Notes: a model not told the origin generated them from the letters alone. A DNA stretch of 64,000 bases from Albidovulum sp. (GCA_026989275.1 JALSJQ010000014.1:1-64000); one strand, 5' to 3'; shown: positions 48,913 through 59,763, counted from the first letter of the stretch. Program-made: numbers and translations.

Positions 48913-50403
48913 TCAGCCTTCCGCCGCCTCGAAACGCTCGCGGATCAGCCGGTTGACAGTACGCACCCCCCAGCCGGTCGCGCCTTTCGGAGCCAGATCG
49001 GTATCTTCCTTGAGAAGGGCGACACCGGCGATGTCCACATGAATCCACGGCATGTCGTCCTTGACGAAACGGCGCAGGAAACGTGCCGCCGTCACCGCTC
49101 CCGCAGGCCGCCCGCCGACATTCTTCACATCCGCCAGCCGCGATTTCAGCTGCCGGTCGTATGCGGCATCGAGCGGCATGCGCCACGCGCCCTCGCCGAC
49201 CTGCCCGGCCGCCTCGAGGAAGGCGCCAACAAAATCGTCATCCTCGGCAAACACCCCGGCGCGGTCATGGCCAAGCGCGATGATGATCGCCCCCGTCAGC
49301 GTGGCGAAATCGATCACCGCGGCCGGCTTGAAGGTTTCCTGGGCATACCAGAGCGCATCGGCCAGAACGAGCCGCCCCTCCGCATCGGTGTTGATCACCT
49401 CGACCATGTCGCCCTTCATGGTGCGGACGATGTCCCCCGGTCGCTGGGCGCAGCCGTCGGGCATGTTCTCGACGAGCCCGACCACGCCGACAACATTCGC
49501 CCTCGCCTTGCGCAGCGCCAGCGTCCGCATCACCCCTGCGACGACGGCGGCGCCACCCATGTCCATGGTCATCTCCTCCATGCCCTGGGCCGGCTTGATG
49601 GAGATGCCGCCCGAATCGAACACCACCCCCTTGCCGACAAGGGCCAGAGGCGCTGTTTCCTCTGCCCCGCCATTCCAGCGCATGGTGACGACCTTCGACG
49701 GGCGGCACGATCCCTGCCCCACGGCCAGGAGCGCATGCATGCCGAGTTCCTCGAGCCGCTTCTCGTCGAGAATCTCGACCTCGAGCTCCGTTTCCTCGCC
49801 CATTGCCGCCAGCCGGGCAGCGAAGTCCTCGGTCGAGAGAACGTTCGACGGTTCGTTGACGAGATCGCGGGCGAAGAACACCCCCTCGACCTCGGCGCCG
49901 CGCTCGAGCGCGGTGGCGGCCAGCGCCTCGGGTTTCGTCGTCATCACCGTGACCGGCGCGTCGAGCCCCTCGCGCGCCTTCTCGTCACTCTTGTATTCGA
50001 CAAAGGCATAGGCCCTGAGCGCCAGCCCCTCGACGAGTTCGTCCATCCGCATGCGGCTGCCCGCAAGGACGAGAAGCGGCTTGCCGGCGCGGCGGGCGGC
50101 AAGGCGGCCGCCGGCGCGGCGCGCGGTGGCGGCATCGGGGCGGCGGGCCAGCTTGACGACGATCACCGCCTCCGCCGCCATACCCGTGGGCCAGTCGATG
50201 AGGCAGGCCTCGCCTTCCTCGAGGCGCTCGAAAGCCGGGCTCGCGGCCAGGCGAGCCAGCGCGCCGCGGGTCAGCCGGTTGATGCGGCGCCCGGCCTGAT
50301 CGAACCGCCCGTCCGGCGCGACGAACACGGCCACGCGGCCGGCATGTCCGGCAATGGCATCCAGATCGAGCTCCCTGAAATCGATGGTGACGGGCTGGGT
50401 CAT
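48913..50403 (-). CDS. pepA: Leucyl aminopeptidase (M17)
   Basis: A 496-residue cytosolic di-metal aminopeptidase. Metal and catalytic residues lie in VGKGVVFDSGGISIKP, MTMDMGGAA and the signature NTDAEGRL. RDLVNEPSNVLS is typical of the family. The N-terminal domain (about 1-175) is normal. GGAGGTTTGC precedes the ATG at 50403; the frame continues upstream without protein-like sequence. It is divergent from the lptF operon. Confidence 0.96.
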   Translation of the reverse strand: MTQPVTIDFRELDLDAIAGHAGRVAVFVAPDGRFDQAGRRINRLTRGALARLAASPAFERLEEGEACLIDWPTGMAAEAVIVVKLARRPDAATARRAGGRLAARRAGKPLLVLAGSRMRMDELVEGLALRAYAFVEYKSDEKAREGLDAPVTVMTTKPEALAATALERGAEVEGVFFARDLVNEPSNVLSTEDFAARLAAMGEETELEVEILDEKRLEELGMHALLAVGQGSCRPSKVVTMRWNGGAEETAPLALVGKGVVFDSGGISIKPAQGMEEMTMDMGGAAVVAGVMRTLALRKARANVVGVVGLVENMPDGCAQRPGDIVRTMKGDMVEVINTDAEGRLVLADALWYAQETFKPAAVIDFATLTGAIIIALGHDRAGVFAEDDDFVGAFLEAAGQVGEGAWRMPLDAAYDRQLKSRLADVKNVGGRPAGAVTAARFLRRFVKDDMPWIHVDIAGVALLKEDTDLAPKGATGWGVRTVNRLIRERFEAAEG

Positions 50404-50659
50404 GCAAACCTCCTTGTATCTGCGACGTGCTTTTCCGGGGCGCTGCGCGCCGCCGCGGCGTTGCCTTCTTCCTAGGACCGGCGGGAAGGCGGCGCAAGCG
50501 GCGGACCCCATTCCGTTCCGGCGCCACCCGGGCAAACCGCCGCATGCAGACGGGTCACCCTCTCCCGGCAATCGCTGCCGGTCGCCATTGTCACCCGCCG
50601 CCCCCCCTTCTAGGATGCGGCCGTCCGAAGCGGGATCTTGCGGAGCGTGGGGGAAGCGG

Positions 50660-51793
50660 GTGCTGGGCAGGTTCGATCGCTATGCGCTGAAGCGCCTCTC
50701 GGGAGCCGCCGGCTTCTTCGCGCTCGTCTTCATCGGGCTGTTCTGGATCAACCAGTCGCTGGCGGTCTTCGACAGGGTGATCGCCGACGGCCGCTCCCTC
50801 TTGGTCTTCCTGCGGCTGATCCTGTTCTATCTGCCCGAAGTGGTGGCGATCATGCTGCCGGTGGTGGCCCTGGCCGCGCCGCTGCAGTTCTTCCACCGCC
50901 TCGCCGCCGAGCGCGAGCTCGTGGCCTGGTTCGCCGGCGGCGCTCTCCCCGCCCGGACCCTGCGGCCCGTGGCCGTCTTCGCCCTCCTGATGGCCGCGCT
51001 CTCGATGCTCTTCGCCCATTTCCTCGCCCCCCTGGGCCGGGACCGGCTGTCGGTCGCCGGCGAGGAAATCGACCGGGAGAGCTTCGCGCGGCTGATCCGC
51101 CCGCGCAATTTCGTCACCCTCGCACCGGGCGTGACCGTCTTCGTCGGCGACATCGACCGCGAGGGGGCCTTTCACGACCTCTTTCTTCACGACGAGCGCA
51201 CACCGGAGCGCCCCGTCACCTTCATCGCCCGCGCGGCCCGTCTGCTCAGGGGGGAGGAACGGGTGATCCTGTCGATGGAACAGGGACAGACCCAGCGGCT
51301 CGACCGGAATCGCCACGCCCTCGGCACGCTGAGTTTCGAGCGTTTCGACTACGATCTCACGCCCTTCCTCGCACACCAGGACGTCACGGGCCCCGATCAC
51401 GCCAATGTCCGGCTGCTGACGACGCCGGAACTCGTGGACCGCCGCCGGGATCTGCCCCTGGCGACACTCGAGATCACCGACCGGATGATGCAGTTCGTCT
51501 TCACCTTCGTTCTGCCCTTCCTGGCCGCGGCGGCCATGATGGCCGGTCCGCAGGGGCGCAACGGCGGCGGCTGGCGGATCGCCCTAGCGGTGGGAATCGC
51601 CCTGCTCGTCAATCTCGCCAATGGCCGGATGCTCGATCTCGTGCACCGCTCACCTGCCGCCTGGCCCGCGGCCTTCGTGCCGAGCCTCGTCGCCGCGCTT
51701 GCCGCCTTCTGGCTTCTTCGCCGGGCCGGCCGGCCGCTGTTGCCGGCCTTGCGGCACCGCACCGGATGCGGGGAGGCGAAGCGGCCATGCTGA
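50660..51793 (+). CDS. lptF: LPS export permease LptF
   Basis: About 377 residues with six helices flanking a periplasmic beta-jellyroll domain, the LptF/LptG fold. LGRFDRYALKRLSGAAGFFALVFIGLFW is helix 1 and LEITDRMMQFVFTFVLPFLAAAAMM lies near the cytosolic coupling region. With LptG and the LptB ATPase (not in the window) it extracts LPS from the inner membrane. GTG at 50660 behind GGGGGAAGC is preferred; ATG at 50615 is possible. It overlaps lptG by seven bases. Confidence 0.9.
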   Translation: MLGRFDRYALKRLSGAAGFFALVFIGLFWINQSLAVFDRVIADGRSLLVFLRLILFYLPEVVAIMLPVVALAAPLQFFHRLAAERELVAWFAGGALPARTLRPVAVFALLMAALSMLFAHFLAPLGRDRLSVAGEEIDRESFARLIRPRNFVTLAPGVTVFVGDIDREGAFHDLFLHDERTPERPVTFIARAARLLRGEERVILSMEQGQTQRLDRNRHALGTLSFERFDYDLTPFLAHQDVTGPDHANVRLLTTPELVDRRRDLPLATLEITDRMMQFVFTFVLPFLAAAAMMAGPQGRNGGGWRIALAVGIALLVNLANGRMLDLVHRSPAAWPAAFVPSLVAALAAFWLLRRAGRPLLPALRHRTGCGEAKRPC

Positions 51794-52890
51794 AGATTCT
51801 CGACCGCTATCTGGCCATCGCCATGTTGCGGAGCTTCCTCCTGACCGGAAGCGCCGTCGCCGTGCTCGTCACCCTCGTCACCACCCTCAACGATTACGGG
51901 CTCGTGGTGCGCGCCGGCGAGGGGATCGGCGCGGCCTTTTCCCTGGCGGCGCTGGCGGTGCCGCGGGAGATGCTCCAGATCCTGCCGATGGTGGTCGATC
52001 TGGCCGCCATCGCCCTTTTCCTCGCGCTCAGCCGGCACGGTGAAACGATCGCCACCGAAGCGGGCGGGCTGTCCCCGCTGCGCGGCCTCGCCGGGCCGGC
52101 GGCGGCCATGCTTGTCGCCGGTTTCGCCGTTCTCCTGCTGCTCGACCCGATCGCCGCGGCAAGCTCGCGCGCCCGGGAGAACCTGATCGCCCGTTACAAG
52201 GGGGCGAGCGCGAGCGTGTTCCAGGTCGGCCCGGGCGGCATCTGGCTGCGCGAGGGCAGCGCCATCGGCCCGCGCGTCATCCACGCCCGCGCCGCCTCGG
52301 CCGACGGACGGACGCTGCGCGCGGTGTCGATCTTCGCCTTCGACCGCGAAAACCGCCTCGTCCGCCGGATCGAGGCACGACGGGCGCGGCTCCTGCCCGG
52401 CCGCTGGGTGGTGGAACAGGGGACGAGCTGGCTCGTCAGCGCCCGCGATGCGGCCGCCACGGCCGTGACCTTCGAGCGGATCGAGCTGTCCTCCGAACTC
52501 GCCCCCGAAGTCGTGACCCGCGGTCTCGACGATCCGGCCACCGTCTCGCTCTGGCGGATGCCCGAGATGCTCGCGCGGCTCGAGGCGGCCGGGCTGAGCA
52601 CCACCCGGCTCGAACTCCAGCTGCACAAGCGCCTCGCCCTCCCGCTTCTGACCATCGCCGTCCTTCTTGCCGCCGCGGCCTTCACCATGCAGCCCACCCG
52701 CTTCGGCCATGCCGGGCTGCGCATTCTCATGGCGCTGGTTTCGGGCTTTTTCCTCTTCTTTCTCGACGTGTTTGCCCGCATTCTGGGGGAAAACGGCCAG
52801 ATCCCCCCTCCCCTCGCCGCCTGGGCCCCGGCGCTCGGGGGGCTGCTGCTGACAAGCGGTTTCATCCTCTGGCTGGAGGACCGGCGATGA
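51787..52890 (+). CDS. lptG: LPS export permease LptG
   Basis: A 367-residue partner of LptF. It starts MLKILDRYLAIAMLRSFL, typical of LptG, has a periplasmic domain (about 130-260) and ends with three helices (LALPLLTIAVLLAAAAFTMQ onward). ATGA overlaps join it to both neighbours (lptF before, lptD after), so the three transport components are translated in series. Confidence 0.93.
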   Translation: MLKILDRYLAIAMLRSFLLTGSAVAVLVTLVTTLNDYGLVVRAGEGIGAAFSLAALAVPREMLQILPMVVDLAAIALFLALSRHGETIATEAGGLSPLRGLAGPAAAMLVAGFAVLLLLDPIAAASSRARENLIARYKGASASVFQVGPGGIWLREGSAIGPRVIHARAASADGRTLRAVSIFAFDRENRLVRRIEARRARLLPGRWVVEQGTSWLVSARDAAATAVTFERIELSSELAPEVVTRGLDDPATVSLWRMPEMLARLEAAGLSTTRLELQLHKRLALPLLTIAVLLAAAAFTMQPTRFGHAGLRILMALVSGFFLFFLDVFARILGENGQIPPPLAAWAPALGGLLLTSGFILWLEDRR

Positions 52891-55094
52891 AGACATCCCG
52901 CCCCTGCCGGCGCTTTCCCTTTCCGACCCCGGGCCGCGCGCGGCTGCGGCGGCTGGCGCGGACGGCCGGGCTGGGCCTGCTCGCGCTTCTGGCGCCCCTC
53001 GCCCTTCCCGGAACGTCCTTCGAGGGCGGCGCGGCGGCAGGCGTGCCCGCGGCGGCGAAGCCGGCCATCGTCGTGGCGGATCAGATCGTCTGGCTGCCCT
53101 CGCGCGAAACCCTGACCGCACGGGGCCATGTCGAGATCTTCCACGAGGGCCGGCGCCTCACCGCCGAGGCCATCATCTACGATCGGCGGCAGGATCGGGT
53201 GAAGATCGTCGGGCCGCTCCGGCTCGAGGATGCGAAGGGACGGGTGACGTTCCTTGCCTCGCAGGCCGAACTCGACCCCGCCCTGCGCGAGGGCATCCTT
53301 CTCGGCGCCCGGCTGGTGATTGGCAACCGTTTCGAACTGGCCGCCCGCAGGATCGAGACCTCCGCCGCGGGCAGCCGGCTCGAAACGGTCTTCGCCTCGA
53401 TCTGCAAACCCTGCCGGCCCGGGGCGAAGCCGCTGTGGGAAATCCGCGCGCGCGAGGTCGTCCATGATCCGGCGGCGCGGCGGATCCGCTTCCGGAGCCC
53501 GATCCTCGCCCTCTACGGCACCCCGGTCATGTGGCTGCCGGCGCTTTCCGTGCCCGAGCCCGGCGTGCGGCGCGCAAACGGCTTTCTCGTGCCGCAACTG
53601 ACCAATTCGACCCTGCACGGGTTCAGCCTCGAAGTGCCCTATTTCGTCACTCTCGGCGATCATGCGGATCTGACCCTCGCGCCGCGCATCGCCACCAACG
53701 GCAATCTCGCCCTCTCGCTGCGCTGGCGCCGGCGCTGGGCCCGCGGCGTGGCCGAGGTGAAGGGGGGCGTCGCTTCGGAAACGGCCCTCTCCCGCCCCCG
53801 CGCATTCCTTCTCGGGCGCACCGCCTGGGCGTTGCCGCGCGGCTGGCGGCTCGACGGACGGCTCGAACTCGTCTCCGACGAGCGCTTCATGGAAGAATAC
53901 GGCTACAGCGGCAAGGACCGGCTCGAAAGCGGCCTCGCCCTCTCCCGCAGCGCTCCGCGGCGGCGCGAGGAGGCGGCGGCTCTCATCATCCGTTCGCTGC
54001 GATCGAGCGACAACAACGCGCTCCTGCCGACACATATCGTCGAGGCCCGGCACATCGAGCGGCGGCGGCTCGGAAACGGCGACACGCTCAGGATCGACCT
54101 TGCCGCCGGCGCCTTCATCCGCAGATCGACAACCGACATTCTCGGACGCGACCAGAGCCGCATCGCCGGCAGCCTCCTGTGGCAGCGCACGCGGCTGATC
54201 GGCCCCGGCATCCTTGCCCGAAGCAGGCTGGGCCTCGCCTTCGATGCCCGCGCCATCGGCGACGACAGCACCGCCCCGCCGACCATGGCCCGCGCCCTGC
54301 CGATGGCGGCGCTCGATCTGAGCTGGCCGCTCACCGCCCGCAGCCGCGCCGGCAGCTCGCTTCTCGTTCCGCGGGCCCAGCTCGTGCTCGCACCGAGCCT
54401 CGGAGCGGTGCCGAACGACGACAGCACCTTCGCCGAGATCGACGGCAGCAACCTCTTCACTCTCGATCGTTACGCCGGGCTCGACGGCATCGAGAGCGGC
54501 AGCCGCCTGACCCTCGGCCTCGCCTGGGCGCGGCAGACCGGTCAGGGCCGGCTGCGCTTCGAGGCCGGGCAGATCTTCCGCGGCGCGCCCGCGACCGGCT
54601 TCTCGAGCGCCTCGGGGCTTTCCGGCAGCCGTTCCGATCTATTCGTCGGCGCCGACTGGGAGAGCCCGACCGGCAGTTTCGCCTCCACCCGCATCTCCTT
54701 CGGCACCAGCGGCATCAACCGGGCCGAAACCCGTCTGCGCCACATGCGAAAGGACTGGTCCGTGGGGCTCGACCACCTCTGGAAACGGGCTGATCCGACC
54801 GCCGGCATTCCTCTCGACCGCAACGAGATCGACCTCACGGCCTACCGCAGGCTCCGCCGCAACTGGCACCTCAAGGCGACTATCAGCCACGATTTCGCCA
54901 ACGGCCTTTCCTCGCGAGCCGAAATCGGGCTGGGATACGAGGGTGACTGCGCCCGGATGGACCTTTCGCTCTCGCACAACGCCGCAAGCTCGACTAGTGT
55001 ATCGGCATCGACCTCGGTCAGCCTCAGGATCACCTTCCGGGGGCTCGGGGCCGATGCCGGCACGGGGCCGCGGCAATGCGGGCCGGGCCTGTGA
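52887..55094 (+). CDS. lptD: LPS-assembly protein LptD
   Basis: A 735-residue outer-membrane barrel that inserts LPS. A signal sequence (about 20-45) is followed by an OstA-type N-terminal domain (about 60-165, TARGHVEIFHEGRRLTAEAIIYDRRQDRV) and the barrel. Cysteines at SICKPC (two, near residue 172), EGDC and RQCG near the C terminus would form disulfides that activate LptD. It precedes surA, its folding helper, in the usual alphaproteobacterial order. GGAGGACCGGCG precedes the ATG. Confidence 0.93.
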   Translation: MKTSRPCRRFPFPTPGRARLRRLARTAGLGLLALLAPLALPGTSFEGGAAAGVPAAAKPAIVVADQIVWLPSRETLTARGHVEIFHEGRRLTAEAIIYDRRQDRVKIVGPLRLEDAKGRVTFLASQAELDPALREGILLGARLVIGNRFELAARRIETSAAGSRLETVFASICKPCRPGAKPLWEIRAREVVHDPAARRIRFRSPILALYGTPVMWLPALSVPEPGVRRANGFLVPQLTNSTLHGFSLEVPYFVTLGDHADLTLAPRIATNGNLALSLRWRRRWARGVAEVKGGVASETALSRPRAFLLGRTAWALPRGWRLDGRLELVSDERFMEEYGYSGKDRLESGLALSRSAPRRREEAAALIIRSLRSSDNNALLPTHIVEARHIERRRLGNGDTLRIDLAAGAFIRRSTTDILGRDQSRIAGSLLWQRTRLIGPGILARSRLGLAFDARAIGDDSTAPPTMARALPMAALDLSWPLTARSRAGSSLLVPRAQLVLAPSLGAVPNDDSTFAEIDGSNLFTLDRYAGLDGIESGSRLTLGLAWARQTGQGRLRFEAGQIFRGAPATGFSSASGLSGSRSDLFVGADWESPTGSFASTRISFGTSGINRAETRLRHMRKDWSVGLDHLWKRADPTAGIPLDRNEIDLTAYRRLRRNWHLKATISHDFANGLSSRAEIGLGYEGDCARMDLSLSHNAASSTSVSASTSVSLRITFRGLGADAGTGPRQCGPGL

Positions 55095-55163
55095 GGCGCA
55101 GGAGCGACAGCCCCCCGGAGCCGGAACCGGACCGGAACGGCAGGGACGAGAACGGGTGACCAG

Positions 55164-56435
55164 ATGACGTGCAGCGATCGAACCCATGCAGGCAACTTCT
55201 TCCGGGCATCGGACCCGGTTCGCCTTCTTCTTCTGCCGGCCTTCGCGCTGGCGCTTCTCGTTGTTGCGCTGCCGGCTGCGGCGGGGCTGTTCTCCCCGGT
55301 CGTGAAGGTCAACGGGCAGGCCGTCACGGAATACGAGGTGGACCAGCGCGCGGCGCTGATGGCGGCTCTCGGCGAAGGCGGAGATCTCTACCGGAAGGCG
55401 CTCGACGCCCTGATCGAAGACCGGCTCGGCGAGATCGAAGCCCGCAAGCTCGGTATCACCGTCTCCGATGCCGATATCGAGGCCGGCATGAAGGAATTTG
55501 CCGCTCGGGGCAATCTCGACGTCGCTCCCTTCCTCGCCTTCCTGGAGGAGCGGGGCGTCGCCCCGGAAACCTTCCGCGCCTTCGTGCGGGCCGGCATCGC
55601 CTGGCGCACCGTCGTGCAGCTCAGATTCGGCCCGAAGGTGCGCGTCAGCGAGGATGAGATCGACCGCGCCCTGGCCGCTGGCCAGAGCGGCAGCATCGAG
55701 GTGAAGATCGCCGAAATCATCCTGCCGAAGGGCGGCGGCAATGATGCGGCGCTGCGGGCCCTGGCCGAAGACATCGCCCGCGCTGCCACCACCCCCGAAG
55801 CCTTCGCCGCCCAGGCACGCACCTATTCGGCAGCCCCGAGCCGGGCCAATGGCGGCCTCGTCGGCTGGATCCCGCTCAACCGGCTGCCGCCCGAGATCGC
55901 GCCGCAGCTCATCGGCGCCCGGCCCGGGCAGGTCTTCGGCCCGATCGAGCTGCCGAACGCGATCGTCCTCGTCCAGTTCCGCGGGCTGCGCGAAGGCGGC
56001 GGCATCGCCCGCAAGGTCGAGGCGATCGACCATGCCATCCTCACCCTGCCCGGCGGCCGCTCGGCCGCGAACCTCAAGCGGGCAGCGGTAATCGCTGATC
56101 GGGTTGATACCTGCCTCGATCTGCAGGCCGAGGCCGACAGGCTCGCCAGGGAAGGCGCCGGTTTTTCCCGTCGCTCCCTGCCGCCGACCGAACTGCCGAA
56201 AGCCATCGCCCTCGAGATCGCCAAGCTCGACGACGGCGAGATTTCCACCACCCTGACCACACCCGACGGCAAGGCGCTGATGATGATCATGCTGTGCAAG
56301 CGGGTTCATGCCCTGCCCGAAGGCGAGCGTGAGCAGGTGCGGCAGGCGCTGATCACCAAGCGGCTCGAATCCTATGCCAACGCCTACATGGCCCAACTCA
56401 AGGCCGACGCGATCATCGAACATGTCCGCAAGTGA
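55164..56435 (+). CDS. surA: SurA-type periplasmic peptidyl-prolyl isomerase
   Basis: A 423-residue chaperone for outer-membrane proteins. A signal segment ends near ALPAAAG; a helical SurA_N domain (about 50-160, ALDALIEDRLGEIEARKLGI) is followed by a parvulin-like domain (about 180-285, IAEIILPKGGGNDAALRALAEDI and RPGQVFGPIELPNAIVLVQFRG). A second degenerate parvulin-like stretch follows. It is in the lpt operon and overlaps pdxA by 14 bases. Confidence 0.88.
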   Translation: MTCSDRTHAGNFFRASDPVRLLLLPAFALALLVVALPAAAGLFSPVVKVNGQAVTEYEVDQRAALMAALGEGGDLYRKALDALIEDRLGEIEARKLGITVSDADIEAGMKEFAARGNLDVAPFLAFLEERGVAPETFRAFVRAGIAWRTVVQLRFGPKVRVSEDEIDRALAAGQSGSIEVKIAEIILPKGGGNDAALRALAEDIARAATTPEAFAAQARTYSAAPSRANGGLVGWIPLNRLPPEIAPQLIGARPGQVFGPIELPNAIVLVQFRGLREGGGIARKVEAIDHAILTLPGGRSAANLKRAAVIADRVDTCLDLQAEADRLAREGAGFSRRSLPPTELPKAIALEIAKLDDGEISTTLTTPDGKALMMIMLCKRVHALPEGEREQVRQALITKRLESYANAYMAQLKADAIIEHVRK

Positions 56436-57471
56436 GCCTGTCCGGGGCAATGCCCCGCTGCAGCCCCTGGCACTGAGCACAGGAGAGCCTGCGGGCATCG
56501 CCCCCGAGATCACCCTCGCGGCCTGGCGGCGTCTGCACGCCCGCCTCCCCTTCTACGTGCTGGGGGATGCCGATCATCTCGCCGTCACCGCGAAACGGCT
56601 CGGAGACGACGTGCCGATCGCGCGAATCGAGCGGCCGGCCGAAGCCCTTGCCGCCGCACCCCGCGCCCTGCCCGTGCTTCATCGTCCCTTGCCGACCCTG
56701 CCCGAGCCGGGCCGCCCCCGGCCGGAGAACGCACCGGCTGTCATTGCCGCCGTCGAGGAAGGGGTGGCGCAGGTGATGGCCGGAGAGGCGGCCGCTCTCG
56801 TCACCAACCCGATCTCGAAACAGGTGCTGAAGGAAGGGGCGGGTTTTCCCCATCCGGGGCATACGGAATTTCTCGCCGCGCTCGTCGGCGCGCCGCGGCC
56901 GGTGATGATGCTCGCGGGCGGCGGGCTGCGCGTGGTGCCCTTGACGATCCACATCCCGCTTGCCGAGGTGCCCGCCGCCGTCACGCCCGATCTCATCGCC
57001 CAGACGGTGCGGGTGATGGATGCGGCGCTGCGACGGGACTTAGGCATCATCCGGCCGCGCATTGCCGTCGCCGGGCTCAACCCCCATGCCGGAGAGGGCG
57101 GCCACATGGGGCGGGAGGAGATCGAGATCATCGCCCCCGTGCTCGAGCGGCTGCGGGCCGAAGGTCTCACCCTCGTCGGGCCGCTGCCGGCCGATACCAT
57201 GTTCCACGAGGCGGCACGGCGCGGTTTCGACGCGGCCCTTGCCATGTATCACGATCAGGCGCTGATCCCGATCAAGACGCTGGCCTTCGACAGCGGGGTG
57301 AACATCACCCTCGGCCTGCCCTTCATCCGCACATCGCCCGACCACGGGACCGCCTTCGACATCGCCGGGAAAGGAATTGCCCGGCCCGACAGTCTCGTGG
57401 CCGCAATGGAGGAAGCGGCGCGCATGGCCCATATGCGCCGGAAACGCGGGAACGGTGCCGATGCCGGATGA
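56422..57471 (+). CDS. pdxA: 4-hydroxythreonine-4-phosphate dehydrogenase
   Basis: A 349-residue NAD enzyme of pyridoxal phosphate synthesis. [17 protein letters not shown] opens the protein; [43 protein letters not shown] and [20 protein letters not shown] carry the metal and substrate residues, and [13 protein letters not shown] ends the signature. Located between surA and rsmA, as in many proteobacteria. It overlaps rsmA by 11 bases. Confidence 0.96.
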   Translation: MSASEPVRGNAPLQPLALSTGEPAGIAPEITLAAWRRLHARLPFYVLGDADHLAVTAKRLGDDVPIARIERPAEALAAAPRALPVLHRPLPTLPEPGRPRPENAPAVIAAVEEGVAQVMAGEAAALVTNPISKQVLKEGAGFPHPGHTEFLAALVGAPRPVMMLAGGGLRVVPLTIHIPLAEVPAAVTPDLIAQTVRVMDAALRRDLGIIRPRIAVAGLNPHAGEGGHMGREEIEIIAPVLERLRAEGLTLVGPLPADTMFHEAARRGFDAALAMYHDQALIPIKTLAFDSGVNITLGLPFIRTSPDHGTAFDIAGKGIARPDSLVAAMEEAARMAHMRRKRGNGADAG

Positions 57472-58402
57472 AGGTGGCAAGGGGGGCAGGGGACGGGAGA
57501 CGACGCCCCGCGGCGCCGGTCGCGCGGCGACAGGTCGGGCGACACCGGCCGGGCGGCAGGGCGACCGGGCGGCGCCGCCCCTTCCCCCCTTGCGGGAGGT
57601 CATCCACCGCCACGGCCTCGCGCCGCGCAAGGCGCTCGGGCAGAATTTCCTCCTCGATCTCAACCTCACCCGCAAGATCGCCCGGCTCGCCGGCGACCTC
57701 CGCCAAGCCGACGTGCTCGAGATCGGCCCCGGCCCCGGCGGGCTCACGCGGGCGTTGCTCGAGGAAGGAGCACGCAAGGTGGTGGTGATCGAGAAGGACC
57801 GCCGCGCCATCCCCGCGCTCGAGGAAATCGCCCGGGCATGGCCGGGCCGGCTCGAGATCCTCGAAGGGGACGCGCTTGCGCTCGATCGACCGGCCTCCCT
57901 CGCCCCGCCTGTCAAGGTGGTGGCCAATCTGCCCTACAATGTCGGCACCGAGCTCTTCGTCCGCTGGATGACACCGCCCGCCTGGCCGCCCTTCTGGGAG
58001 AGTCTCACATTGATGTTCCAGCGGGAGGTTGCCGAGCGGATCGTCGCGGGGCCGGGCAGCAGGAGCTATGGGCGCCTGTCGGTGCTCGCCCAGTGGCGGG
58101 CACGCCCGCGCATCGTCATGACGCTGCCGCCCTCGGCCTTCACACCGCCGCCCAAGGTGCATTCGGCGGTGGTGCAGGTGATACCGACAGAACCGGTCTG
58201 CCCGGCCGATCCGAAGATGCTCGAAAGGGTTGTCGCCGCCGCCTTCAACCAGCGGCGCAAGATGCTGCGCGCGTCGCTGAAACGCCTCGCGCCGAACATC
58301 GAGGCCGTGGTGGAACGTGCCGGCATCGACCCGCGGCGGCGGGCGGAGACGGTTTCGGTCGCCGAATTCTGCGCCCTTGCCGGCATGCTTGCCCGCGTCT
58401 GA
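57461..58402 (+). CDS. rsmA: 16S rRNA dimethyladenosine transferase
   Basis: A 313-residue SAM methyltransferase that dimethylates two adjacent adenosines near the 3' end of 16S r[35 protein letters not shown] and [11 protein letters not shown] are the signatures; [15 protein letters not shown] is typical of the C-terminal domain. A 40-residue Gly/Arg-rich N-terminal tail is unusual for the family and could reflect the start choice; ATG at 57461 overlaps pdxA. Last gene of the lpt operon. Confidence 0.95.
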   Translation: MPDEGGKGGRGRETTPRGAGRAATGRATPAGRQGDRAAPPLPPLREVIHRHGLAPRKALGQNFLLDLNLTRKIARLAGDLRQADVLEIGPGPGGLTRALLEEGARKVVVIEKDRRAIPALEEIARAWPGRLEILEGDALALDRPASLAPPVKVVANLPYNVGTELFVRWMTPPAWPPFWESLTLMFQREVAERIVAGPGSRSYGRLSVLAQWRARPRIVMTLPPSAFTPPPKVHSAVVQVIPTEPVCPADPKMLERVVAAAFNQRRKMLRASLKRLAPNIEAVVERAGIDPRRRAETVSVAEFCALAGMLARV

Positions 58403-58452
58403 AGCCGCCTTCCTCAAGACCACCACGCAATCTGGTGACCCGGACCCACATC

Positions 58453-58549
58453 TTGACGCAATCTTGATGCCTGTTTATCGGGTGTCAGGAAATTTTCTTG
58501 CCGAAGACTTGCGATTCCCTTGCCTTTCGCCCTATTTGCTGCAATGCAG
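58453..58549 (+). promoter_or_regulatory. Candidate phaA promoter with PhaR-type operator
   Basis: TTGACG (58453-58458) and TATCGG (58476-58481) are spaced by 17 bases. Downstream, CTGC-AAT-GCAG (58539-58549) matches the CTGC-N3/4-GCAG site reported for PhaR in Rhodobacter, 38 bases before the phaA ATG. PhaR senses polyhydroxybutyrate, so binding here would tie thiolase and reductase expression to granule demand. The region is AT-richer than its surroundings. Confidence 0.5.
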
Positions 58550-58587
58550 AAAGAGATTCGCAACCCCATGCAGACGGGAGCCTTGCC

Positions 58588-59763
58588 ATGAAGGACGTCG
58601 TGATCGTATCCGCTGCCCGCACACCGGTCGGCAGCTTCAACGGGTCGCTTTCCGGCCTGCCCGCCCATGAGCTCGGGGCCCGCGTGCTCGAGGCGGTGGT
58701 CGAGCGCGCCGGGATCGACAAGGCGGAGGTCGGCGAAACCATTCTCGGCCAGGTGCTGACCGCAGCCCAGGGGCAGAACCCCGCCCGCCAGGCCCATATC
58801 GGGGCCGGCCTGCCGAAGGAAAGCGCGGCCTGGCTCGTCAATCAGGTCTGCGGGTCGGGGCTGCGTGCCGTCGCTCTCGGCGCCCAGCAGATCATGCTCG
58901 GCGATGCCGCCGTGGTCGCCGCCGGCGGCCAGGAAAGCATGTCGCGTGCACCCCATGCCCAGCATCTGCGCAGCGGCGTCAAGATGGGGGACGTCCGACT
59001 TGTCGATACCATGATCCATGACGGGCTGTGGGACGCCTTCAACGATTACCACATGGGCGTCACCGCCGAGAACGTGGCCGAGAAATGGGGCATCAGCCGC
59101 GAGGAGCAGGATGCCTTCGCCCTCGCCAGCCAGAAGAAGGCGGCGAAGGCCCGCGAGGAGGGGCGCTTTGCCGAGGAAATCGTGCCCGTCACCATCCGCC
59201 ATCGCAAGGGCGAAACGGTGGTCCGGGAAGACGAATACATCCGCCCCGACACCTCGCTCGAAAGCCTCGCGCGGCTCAGGCCCGTCTTCAGGAAGGACGG
59301 CACCGTGACCGCAGGCAACGCGTCTGGCATCAACGACGGAGCGGCCGCCGTGCTGCTGATGGCGGCGGAGGATGCCGCAAGGCGCGGCATCGAGCCCCTG
59401 GCGCGGATCGTCTCCTTCGCCACCTGCGGCCTCGATCCGGCCTATATGGGCGAAGGGCCGATCGACGCCACCCGCAAGGCCCTCGCCAAGGCCGGCTGGT
59501 CGGTCGAGGATCTCGATCTCGTCGAGGCCAACGAAGCCTTCGCCGCCCAGGCGCTCGCGGTCAACAAGGCCATGGGCTGGAACCCGGAGATCGTCAACGT
59601 CAATGGCGGAGCGATCGCCATCGGCCATCCGATCGGGGCTTCGGGCGCGCGCATCCTGGTCACCCTTCTGCACGAGATGAAGCGGCGCGATGCGAAGAAG
59701 GGGCTCGCGACGCTCTGCATCGGTGGTGGCATGGGCGTGGCGATGTGTGTCGAACGACCTTGA
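58588..59763 (+). CDS. phaA: Acetyl-CoA acetyltransferase (beta-ketothiolase)
   Basis: A 391-residue biosynthetic thiolase joining two acetyl-CoA into acetoacetyl-CoA. Catalytic Cys88 is in [21 protein letters not shown] holds the His and [10 protein letters not shown] the second Cys. [12 protein letters not shown] is the thiolase signature. GGGAG precedes the ATG. It is followed after 36 bases by phaB, making the first two steps of polyhydroxybutyrate synthesis; no phaC synthase is in the window. Confidence 0.96.
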   Translation: MKDVVIVSAARTPVGSFNGSLSGLPAHELGARVLEAVVERAGIDKAEVGETILGQVLTAAQGQNPARQAHIGAGLPKESAAWLVNQVCGSGLRAVALGAQQIMLGDAAVVAAGGQESMSRAPHAQHLRSGVKMGDVRLVDTMIHDGLWDAFNDYHMGVTAENVAEKWGISREEQDAFALASQKKAAKAREEGRFAEEIVPVTIRHRKGETVVREDEYIRPDTSLESLARLRPVFRKDGTVTAGNASGINDGAAAVLLMAAEDAARRGIEPLARIVSFATCGLDPAYMGEGPIDATRKALAKAGWSVEDLDLVEANEAFAAQALAVNKAMGWNPEIVNVNGGAIAIGHPIGASGARILVTLLHEMKRRDAKKGLATLCIGGGMGVAMCVERP

